A DNA stretch of 64,000 nt from Tupaia tana (lineage: Eukaryota; Chordata; Mammalia; Scandentia; Tupaiidae), in the NCBI GenBank assembly GCA_026018925.1, contig JAKSZU010000011.1, positions 8,142,485 to 8,206,484 on the forward strand, given 5' to 3'. Positions within the stretch are counted from its first letter, which is position 1; the number at the start of each line of letters is the position of its first letter. Position numbers and translations under genes: made by a program. Positions 56,279 to 64,000 of the stretch are shown here, piece by piece. The notes below the pieces were generated by a model. The model was not told where the DNA came from and searched no databases. It was given only the letters and a program-made list of their open reading frames with translations.

Positions 56279-56513
56279 TTTTTTTTTTTTTTTTTTTTTT
56301 TTTTGAGAGGTTTTGGCTATAGGGCACATGTGCTCACCAGAAAGACAGAAAGCAAGAAGTCACCCCCTGGGGAGATGGCCACGCCACAATCCCTTCTCCT
56401 CCATTCTCCTCTCAGGATCTTGGGCATGCACGCACACTCGCCCGGCGTGAGTTTTAAGCGGTCGACTACGTGGGAGTCCAGCGACATAGCCATTACGCTA
56501 AATGCTGGTTCCC
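56279..56513 (-). repeat. SINE-A lacking its B box
   Basis: Antisense copy. GAGTTTTAAGC joins directly to GGTCGACTACGTGGG, so the roughly 30 bp holding the antisense B box is deleted. Ends AATGCTGGTTCCC. Confidence 0.9.
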
Positions 56514-56771
56514 TTTTTTTGGAGAGATTTTTGCTATAGGGTGTGTGCGCTCACCAGAAAGACAGAGAGGGACAGAGAGACAGAAAGGGAGAAATCACCC
56601 CGCAGGGGGGATGGCCACGCCGCAATCCGTTCTCCTCCATTCTTCTCTCGGGATCTTGGGCATGCACTCACACGTGCCCAGCGTGAGTTTAAGCCACTGG
56701 GTCCGGGACTTGAACCATGGTCGGCTACACAGGAGTCCAGCAACATAGCCATTATGCTAATTGCTGGTCCC
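56514..56771 (-). repeat. SINE-A full length, head-to-tail with the previous copy
   Basis: Begins with poly-T immediately after the previous head and ends AATTGCTGGTCCC. Confidence 0.95.
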
Positions 56772-56883
56772 TTGTATCTATCATTATATCCTGTTGGTTT
56801 TGTCTTTCTAAAGAATCCTGGCACCCATGAATCCTCTTCTGTTAACATCTTCTCCAGGGGCATCTAGAACCGGCCTTGGGTTT

Positions 56884-57137
56884 GGGATCAGCGGGTGGCA
56901 TAATGGTTACTACACTGGACTCCCACTTGGTTTACCATGGTTCAAGTCCTGGACCTGGTTTCTTAAAACTCATACTAGGCGTGTGTACGTGTATGCCCAA
57001 GATCCTGAGAGAAGAAGAATAGAGAAGGGATGGCTGTGTGGCCCTCCCAGCTGGGGGATGGTTTCTTGCCCTTTTCTTCTTTTTTGGGGGGTTTTGGTAT
57101 ATGGTGCGTGTGCTCACCAGAAAAACAGAGAGAGAGA

Positions 57138-57190
<53 letters not shown>

Positions 57191-57470
57191 CTCCCCAGGG
57201 GGAATGGCCACTCCGCAGTCTCTTCTCCTCCATTCTCCTCTCAGGATCTTGGACATGCACGCACACACGCCCGGTGTGAGTTTAAGCCACCGGGTCCAGG
57301 GCTTGAACCGTGGTCGACTATGTGAGAGTCCAGTGACATAACCATTATGCGACCTGCTGGTCTTGATGATTTCTCACTTTCTGACTCTCTGTTTCTTTCT
57401 GTCTATGCAGTAAGGACATGTACTCTAGAGCAAAAATCTCTCTTAAAAAAAGAAAAAGAAACAGGCTTGG
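56884..57470 (+). repeat. SINE-A, sense, split by an antisense SINE-A
   Basis: GGGATCAGCGGGTGGCATAATGG to GGGGGATGGTTTC, then after the insertion GATGATTTCTCACTTTCTG to CTCTAGAGCAAAAATC and an A-rich tail. Confidence 0.88.
57079..57362 (-). repeat. SINE-A with (GA)n, nested antisense
   Basis: TTTTTTGGGGGGTTTTGGTATATGG, a GA run at about 57137-57185, consensus-like body, ending GACCTGCTGGTCT. GATGRTTTC words at both edges are the likely TSD. Confidence 0.9.
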
Positions 57471-57868
57471 ATTCAGGAGCAGACTCTGGGGCATGGAAGC
57501 CCTGGATCTGCTCATCTGTTTCAACCAGAAAAGAAGAGGATTAGCATGTAGCCTGGCTCCCATTGACAATTCAAAGGGCAACAATGGCTGAAGTTATTTT
57601 CCAGTGGTTGGGATCTGCTGAGACCTTGCTGTACTGAAGAGTCCACATTATATGAATTGCTGGAAGGCATTGCCAGACGAAATTACAGAAGGTATGAGAG
57701 TGCCTAAAATTTGTAAAATTTTTCAGAAACCCTATTTCCTTCTTAAGGAAAAAAGGAGGACCCCTAGAGCTCAGATTTTGCTTCCTTCCTGTTTTGCATT
57801 TTGTGTACCCAAGCCTGTCCCACCCCTGCCTTCTTGTGAATTAACACAGTGCATGTGTGGACTTTATC
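57471..57868. other. Unassigned non-coding sequence
   Basis: No gene or confident repeat recognised. Confidence 0.5.
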
Positions 57869-58142
57869 TTTTTATTTATTTATTTATTTTGAGAGGTTTT
57901 TGCTATAGGGCATGTGAGCTTGCCAGAAAGACAGAGAGAGACAGAGAGACAGAAAGCGAGAAATCACCCCCCCGGAGGGGGGATGGCCACGCCGCAATCC
58001 CTTCTCCTCCATTCTCCTCTCCGGATCTTGAGCACGCACGCACACACGCCTGGCATGAGTTTAAGCCATTGGGTCCAGGACTCGAATCACAATCGACCAC
58101 ATGGAAATCCAGCGACATAGAAATTACGCCAACTGCAAGTCC
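57869..58142 (-). repeat. SINE-A full length
   Basis: TTTATTTATTTTGAGAGG, GCTATAGGGCATGTGAGC, CCCGGAGGGGGGATGG and GGACTCGAATCACAATCGACC; ends AACTGCAAGTCCT. Confidence 0.93.
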
Positions 58143-58335
58143 TGAAAAACAAAGATAATCATAACATGGTCATTAGAAGAAGAATTTATAATTTCCATGT
58201 AGAGGATTGTGGGAGATAAGAGTTTATAATCTGAAAAAATCTGTGGTATCAAACATTGGTCCCATTAGAGATAGGTAAAATTGTATTATACATAATAATA
58301 GCTTTTTAGGGAGAGATAGAAAAAGAAAACTTCTT

Positions 58336-58444
58336 TTTTATTTTAGAGAGACATTTTTGCTATAGAGGGAGCAAGGAGTCACCCCCCAGGAAGAATGGCC
58401 ATGCCACAATCCCTTCTCTTCCATTCTCCTCTCAGGATCTTGGG

Positions 58445-58475
<31 letters not shown>

Positions 58476-58850
58476 GCGCCCAGCATGAATTTTTTTTTTT
58501 TTTTTTGGAGAGGTTTTCGCTATAGGGCGCGTGTGCTTGCCAGACAGACAGAGACAGAGAGACAGGAAGCGAGAAATCACCCCCCAGAGGGGATGGTCAT
58601 GCCGCAATCCCTTCTCCTCCATTCTCCTCTCGGGATCTTGGGCATGCACGCACACGCGCCTGGCATGAGTTTTAAGCCACCGAGTCCAGGACACGAACCG
58701 CGGTCGACTACGTGGGAGTCCAGCGACATAGCCATTACGCTAACTGCTGGTTCCCCCAGCATGAATTTTTTAAGCCACCGGGTCTGGGATGCTAACTTTG
58801 GTCAACTACATGAAAGTACAGCAATGTAACCATTACGCCATCTGTTGGTC
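58336..58850 (-). repeat. SINE-A with (CA)n, split by a nested SINE-A
   Basis: GCTATAGAGGGAGCAAGG, CTCAGGATCTTGGGCACGCG, a CA run at about 58452-58474, then after the insertion TTTTTTAAGCCACCGGGTC and CCATCTGTTGGTC. Confidence 0.93.
58496..58754 (-). repeat. SINE-A, young, nested, perfect 17-bp TSD
   Basis: CCCAGCATGAATTTTTT at 58479-58495 and 58755-58771 flanks a near-consensus copy inside the older SINE. Confidence 0.96.
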
Positions 58851-60659
58851 ACAAAAAAGAACACTTTTACTCAACGTAAGTTCTTTGTAACACCACGGAA
58901 CTATACTGTACATAAAGAAATAAATCCTCAAAAAATAAAATAAAAAAAATTGGAAAGTAATGTTTAAAATAGAAGACATGGTAAAGTCAGTAATTTGGTG
59001 ATTTACAGGCTTTATAAAGTTCTTGATTTTAGCCTTCATTAAATTCATTCCCAAGAAAGACTCAGCTACTGAATTTTTCATATGTTATCTAGTTTTACAC
59101 AATGAGTAATAGTTATAATAATTAATATATAAATGCAATATGAAACATGTGGAGACAATTGTTTAGAGAATAATTGGTAGATTTGTACTTACACCTGCTT
59201 ATATGTAATATATTTTAATCTGAATTGTTAGCCTTTTAGTAGGGGAATTTAACTTGAATTCAATGACATTCATTTAACCTGACATTCATTAATATGTGTG
59301 GACTTATCCCTGTCCTTTTGCTACTGTTTTTTTTTTTTTAAATTGTTTTGTGCTCTCTTACTTCTATTCATCTCCCTTTATTTTTCCTGGTGTAGCATAC
59401 CTTTAAGTATTTCCTGAAGAGCTGGTTTAGTTTTGTTTAATTTTTTCAGCATTTGTTTCTCTTGGAATAATTTTACCTTTCCTTCCCACTTGACGGATAA
59501 TCTTGCCACGTATAGAACCCTTGGATAACATTGTTTTCTTTCAGAGTTTTAAATACGTCTTCCCATTCTTTCCTTGCTTGCATTGTTTCAGTTGAGAGGT
59601 CTGATGTTAATCTAATGGGGTAACGTTTGTATGTAATTTGGCATTTCTCTCTTGCCATTTTTAGAATATTGTCTTTGTTTTTTATTTTTACCAGTTTGGC
59701 TATGATATGCCTTGGAAAAGATCTTATGTTATAACTGTTCAGTGATCTTTGTGTCTCCTGGATTTGGATTTCTGTATGCCCCATTAAATAAGGAAAGTTT
59801 TCTGCTAAGGTATCATGAAGAGATTTTCTATACCTTTACCTGTATCTTCACTTTCTGGAATATCTACAATGTGGATAATTTGGTTGTTTAATGGTGTCTA
59901 GGATTTCTTGTATGTTGTTCTGATTTTTAATGGCTATTCTTCTATTCTTTTTGCTTGCTTGGACTAAATCAGAGGTTTTGTCTTCAAGGTCCGAGATTCT
60001 TTCTTCTGCATGGTCTAATCTGCTGTTGATACTTTTGAGGCAGGTTTGGATTTCTTGCATTGTATTCTTTATCTCCAGAAATTCTGTTTGACTCTTTTTC
60101 TGTGTGTCTATTTCTTTAGGGAGTTCTTCCTTCAAGTCATGGAAGGATGTTCCCATTTCCTGGAATTGGTTGACTGTTTTTCTCTTGCATCTCATTGAGT
60201 TTTGTTACAGTTAATATTCTGAATTATTTTTCTGATATTTCTGTGATCTCTTGCATTTTATCCATTATTGGTGAAGAGTTATTATGTTCCTTTGGAGGGC
60301 AGGTATTTCCTGGTTTTCTCCTATTTCTTGAGACTCTGCTTTGAGTTTTAATCATCTGGTGATAATACTCTCTTCTTCCTACTTTTTTAGAGTATGTTTC
60401 TGTAGCTGTGAGTTCCTGTGTTTCCCGGTGGTGTGAGTCACCCCCATGCCAGTTTCCCTCCTCTCCTGTGGGTGGGAATCCACAGTGGGAGGTTTGATTT
60501 TAGGTTTTCATAAGAGTGTTTCTTTCCTTTAGATGATTTCACTGCTTTCAGCTGTTTGGTTACTGTGTACACAAACCTCTCTGCTCCCAATGTGGTTGAA
60601 GGTAGCTGCACAGGTAGGATTTAAGATGGTAATCCAATTCACATGTTTCACACCACACA

Positions 60660-60925
60660 GCCTGTGGGTCTGAGCAGTCCTCTGTCCCCACTGCAGGTTA
60701 GGCAAGGGTCCCTGCTGATGAGTTAAGGATGGCAGCCTCTGCTTCCCTGTTGCTCCTTCTATCTCTGGGGCTATAGCAATGGGGTGATGTCCTTGGTGGC
60801 CTGAGCAGCCCCTCTTTCCCCACTACAGGCTGGGTAGGGGTTCCTGCTGATGAGCTAAGATTAGGGGCCTCTGCTTCCCTGTTTCCCCTCCTATCTCTGG
60901 CTGATCTGATATTATTTTCCATGCT
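60660..60925 (-). repeat. Doubled ~131-bp unit in the L1/HAL1 5' region
   Basis: GAGCAGTCCTCTGTCCCC at 60672 and GAGCAGCCCCTCTTTCCCC at 60803 start two similar units, each reaching CCTCTGCTTCCCTGTT and TATCTCTGG. Confidence 0.8.
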
Positions 60926-61195
60926 TCTTCCTCCCTTTCCTGCTCACCGTCTTATAGTCCATGCCCCTTGGACTACAATCACTGGCACATGATTACTGAA
61001 AAGTTCTCTGGTGCTCCCCACCTCCTAACTTCTCCACAAGCCTTCATACTCAGTATCTTTCAAGACCAGATACAGTGTCAAATCTATCATGATTCTTTCT
61101 CCAGTCACTCCAAGATTTCAAGCTATCTTCCCTTCATCCCATTTCCCTTCACCCAGTCATTTTATGATACTTCAGTCTTCATCATTTTTTTTCCT
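60926..61195. other. Unassigned non-coding sequence
   Basis: CTTGGACTACAATCACTGGCAC and CCACCTCCTAACTTC; no gene or named repeat recognised. Confidence 0.45.
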
Positions 61196-61199
61196 ACTA

Positions 61200-61226
61200 T
61201 GTGTGTGTGTGTGTGTGTGTGTGTGA
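61200..61226. repeat. (TG)n microsatellite
   Basis: Perfect TG run of about 13 units at the tail side of a composite SINE. Confidence 0.95.
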
Positions 61227-61405
61227 TACTTTTGACTGGGTCTTGCTGTGTCAAGATTCTTCCATCTCAGTCTCTTGAGTAGCCAGGACTACAGACAGGT
61301 GTGCCAGGCTGCACTTGGCTTCTTTGGGTGAGCTGGGAATCAAACCTGGGCCTCTCAAGTGGCCTCAGCCTGCTAAGTAGCAGCATTTAGTGTTCACTAC
61401 CAGAG
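61227..61405 (-). repeat. Composite tRNA-7SL SINE (SINE-C), antisense
   Basis: GACTGGGTCTTGCTGTGTCAAG, CAGTCTCTTGAGTAGCCAGGACTACAGACAGG (7SL-like), GGGAATCAAACCTGGGCC (antisense B box), CAGCCTGCTAAGTAGCAGC head. Confidence 0.82.
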
Positions 61406-61422
61406 ATAGGCCTTCTGCTATT

Positions 61423-61460
<38 letters not shown>

Positions 61461-61462
61461 TT
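61423..61462. repeat. (TG)n microsatellite
   Basis: TG run of about 18 units with one interruption, at the tail of a SINE-B. Confidence 0.95.
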
Positions 61463-61479
61463 TAGGGTTTTTCCTAAAA

Positions 61480-61697
61480 AAACACACAAGAGAAAAGAGA
61501 GATGAAGAGAAACAGAGAAAAATATAGTACCCCCAAAAGTGCCTCAACACTGCAATTTGCCCGAAGCCTTCAGCCAGCCATAGATCATGGGCCCACATAT
61601 GCTCAAGAAAGTCACCAGATTCACACATGGGACCTTCTTACATAAGTCACCTTGCAGGACATTGCACTTTATTGCTGCACCACTGTCTTGCCACCCT
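61480..61697 (-). repeat. SINE-B, antisense
   Basis: GAGATGAAGAGAAACAGAG, ACCCCCAAAAGTGCC, GCCATAGATCATGGGCCC, and a head with GCTGCACCACTGTC. Confidence 0.82.
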
Positions 61698-62789
61698 CTG
61701 TCATTATTAATAGACCAGGGTTATCTCCTAAATTGCAATTTCCTTGAGTGCAGGACTGGTTTCACTGGGATAGAAATGGAGTCAGACCTGGGTATTGTGG
61801 TGAAGGACATAGGGGAGAAGGGCAGGGCTCCAGCTCTTAAAGAACTGATTATACCTCACATTTCACAAAGACACAGAGAAGCCACTTCTCATACTTCACA
61901 GAGAACAGAAAGAGGACAAATGACTCAGCTCTTCTATGTTTACCTCATATTTATGTTTTCCCATCAAGGACCCAACTGGGTCATTTCACCATCATAGGGA
62001 GTTGTCCCAGATCACCTCAAAGGTCATTGACTTTCATCATCCCCAGACCATATACAGTTGCTTTGTGAATCAAGCACCAAGACTTAGACAAACCCTTCAA
62101 CAATCCTTAACCAAACCCTGCTGAGTGGTCATTAGGGACTAGTGTCGACTCCGTGCAAGTTTACTATAGTCACAGCAACTTTTAGAGAAGACAATTGGTG
62201 GGGATCATTTTTCATCAAAGGTAATTAGATTCCTTCTCTTTCCCACCCAGCACAGTACAATCTGGTGATATCTAACAGGGTCCGACTCTGCTTTTCTCCA
62301 TAATATGGTCCTACTCAAACAGGATTTTGAGAATCAACATAGGAGAGAATGGCCTATCCCCATTGCCTGCTTCAACATCTTGACTGGCCAGTGAATATTT
62401 TTCCTTACTTGTTTAGTTTCAGGTGGAATGTATAATGTATTATGACACCCAGGCTACAGCCCATCTTGCCCTCCTCTGAACCTGTTTCTTCTGTTACTTG
62501 GATTAGGACCCATTTTACTATTTGGGTTGGTTTAAAGAAAGCAAATATATGAGAAGTTCTTATGCCCAAGCCCATGACACAGTCTTGTGTAATCAACCAA
62601 ATAATCTATGAGCCAATGGTATGTTGGGGGTAATTTCTAATAGTTTTTTAATCTCTTGCTGAGTTCATAGTTTCCAACATTCAGTGATGCAAGTAGCCTA
62701 AAATTGACCATAGTAGGAACATTTACACCATGGAAATTGGCAAATACTACAAATAAGACCTTTATTTTTGTGGTTTTATTTTTTATTTA
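61698..62789. other. Unassigned non-coding sequence
   Basis: No gene or confident repeat recognised. The 136-codon frame at 61587-61997 starts inside the SINE-B and has no known domain. Confidence 0.45.
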
Positions 62790-63012
62790 ACTTTTAATGT
62801 TTGTTTATTTATTTCTTCCATGAGCACAAAAGAGAGAGAAAGAAAGAGGCACCACACTGATCTCCGCACTGTAATCTACTCTCCAGGTTCATCCAGACCC
62901 AGATCATGGGCATTTATATGCCCATTATGTTCAAGGAGGACTACCAACTGGAAACACTGCCATGTGGGTCAGCCTTGCAAAATGTTACTAGTGTGCCACC
63001 ATCCAGCACCCT
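62790..63012 (-). repeat. SINE-B, antisense
   Basis: TTTGTTTATTTATTTCTTCCATGAG, AAAGAGGCACCACACTG, ACCCAGATCATGGGC, and a head ending GTGCCACCATCCAGCACCC. Confidence 0.9.
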
Positions 63013-64000
63013 TATATCTAATTCTTAAGGGACTGGTTTACCAAATGCCCCTGAAGTGAGCCCACAGAATTCCTAACAACAAATATAAGACAGAATGCCT
63101 GCATTAATCCTAATACAGAAAATATGATCTGCGTTATCCTTAAAGCCAAGCCCTTTTGAGGAAGTCAAGGGACAAAGCTGATTGCTCCAAGGGAAAGGCC
63201 ACCGGAGCTCAAGAAATAGCCTAGTTAGATATCTCATTTCCACCCAATGCTGGCATAAGGTACTACATTTTTCTAACCCAAACATCAGATGAACCTATGC
63301 AAAAGGGGGGGGAAATTCAATGACCTGATTAACTTTTTTAAAAGGACAAATGAAGTCAATAAATGTTTAGAATAGAAAGACTCACTCCCGATCCCGAGCT
63401 CCAGCGGCCTCTAGTACATTTCCATGTCATGCTGGCCATAATGGGAAGTGACAGCTGATGAAAGCTGCTATTCATGGTCATCTGAAACAGCTTTTCCTCC
63501 CAGATGAAATTCAGTGTGGCATGAGTCTAAACACACAGACCAAAGGCTGGGTGAATGTATTCCCCAGGTCCCCAAGGGCTGGCAGAGGCAACTTTGTTTG
63601 CAAAGGGGGCTTCCTGAGTGGGCATCAAAGAGGCTCAGTGTAAACAATGAAGGTCTTTATGCCCCTCCTATTCTCAGGCAGGAGATGGTGGTCCTGGCCC
63701 TAGACCTGCCCACCTCGGGCCCTCCTCTTTGTTTATAATCAGCCACAGGCACTGGGGGTGACTTGGTGTTTCATGACTAGTCCTTACCACAACTACAATG
63801 AACAAAGCCTGGACTTATCCTCAATGCCTTCTAGGTGAACCATTTCCCTGTAGGGTATGATCTCAGGGTGGGTGACAAGATGCATGAACTGCTTCAGTTC
63901 TGAGATGACTGCTCTGACTCTTGTCTGGACGTACCAAGAGCAACTGCAAGTCTTAGCAAAAGAGCTATTTGTATAAAGTTCAGGAGCGGGTAATCCTGGC
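63013..64000. other. Repeat-poor stretch to the window end
   Basis: No SINE or L1 recognised. Part at 63370-63770 is unique in look (CTGGCCATAATGGGAAGTGACAGC). A G run is at 63306-63312. No gene called. Confidence 0.4.

Larger units (their letters stand above)
58145..60925 (-). mobile_element. L1/HAL1-type element, copy 2 (antisense)
   Basis: The minus-strand order is 5'UTR-like with a doubled 131-bp unit (60925-60660), ORF1 coiled-coil (60195-59848, with RLDHAEERISDLEDK), ORF1 RNA-binding part (59784-59473, with PRHIIAKLVK, ARKEWEDVFKTLKE) and a 3' non-coding part to 58145. No ORF2 motif is visible. ORF1 is broken between 59848 and 59784. SINEs occupy 58336-58850. Confidence 0.78.

Noticed and set aside
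57030-57341. Arg/Glu-repeat frames at 57.0-57.3 kb
   Set aside because: They translate the (GA)n run inside a SINE-A.
59473-60195. Two coding genes on the minus strand
   Set aside because: Both are pieces of a broken L1-type ORF1 (coiled coil and RNA-binding parts) and not host genes.

Overview
This window is nuclear DNA of a placental mammal. It is AT-rich and dense in retroposons, with one recognisable coding exon: the 3'-terminal coding exon of a heparan sulfate glucosamine 3-O-sulfotransferase of the 3A1/3B1 type (plus strand, 27314-27935). The exon has a canonical splice acceptor, ends at a TAA, and is followed by an AT-rich 3'UTR with a possible ATTAAA signal. Exon 1, which carries the Golgi anchor and the PAPS 5'-phosphosulfate loop, is not seen. 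I therefore infer that positions 1-27313 belong to a long intron and that the sequence after about 28.3 kb is downstream intergenic DNA. I found no other gene, tRNA, rRNA or CRISPR array.

Repeats suggest the lineage. Family SINE-A has about 45 copies. It is about 260 bp long with a tRNA-like head (A box near TAGCGTAATGG, B box GGTTCGAGTCC), a TCTC-rich 3' part and an A-rich tail. SINE-B, with about 13 copies, has a different head and the end TTTCTTCCATGA...TTTATTT on the complementary strand. Three copies of a third element join a tRNA-like head to a 7SL/Alu-like body. 7SL-derived SINEs are known only from Euarchontoglires, and tRNA-7SL composites are known from tree shrews and galagos. I could not run a library search, so the source is given only as a non-anthropoid euarchontan, tree shrew more likely than colugo.

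Layout: 1-12.9 kb holds scattered SINEs, a Tigger-like element, L1 ORF2 debris, hAT remnants and an old LTR. 12.86-13.79 kb is a SINE-B whose middle has become an 8-unit, 99-100 bp minisatellite. 13.9-20.7 kb holds a MER2-like element and antisense L1 3' ends. 20.9-23.6 kb and 58.1-60.9 kb hold two related antisense L1/HAL1-type elements (ORF1 without visible ORF2). 25.5-26.9 kb is decayed sense L1 ORF2. 27.0-28.3 kb is MIR plus the HS3ST3 exon and its 3'UTR. 28.4-35.5 kb holds an inverted SINE pair, a long CTTT tract, MER5A and SINEs. 37.9-39.0 kb holds an L1 with a 5' inversion inserted into an older L1. 39-43.4 kb and 56.3-58.9 kb are SINE clusters with nesting. 49.3-51.4 kb holds three antisense LTRs. 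Several stretches lacking recognisable repeats (about 8.5-8.8, 29.8-31.2, 33.2-34.6, 36.5-36.9, 53.6-54.9 and 63.3-64.0 kb) are candidates for conserved non-coding sequence.

Nothing here looks like a new multi-gene system. The most unusual observations are two SINEs that carry short patches of unrelated local repeats, a SINE-internal minisatellite, the tRNA-7SL composite SINE, and an inverted SINE pair just downstream of the sulfotransferase stop codon.
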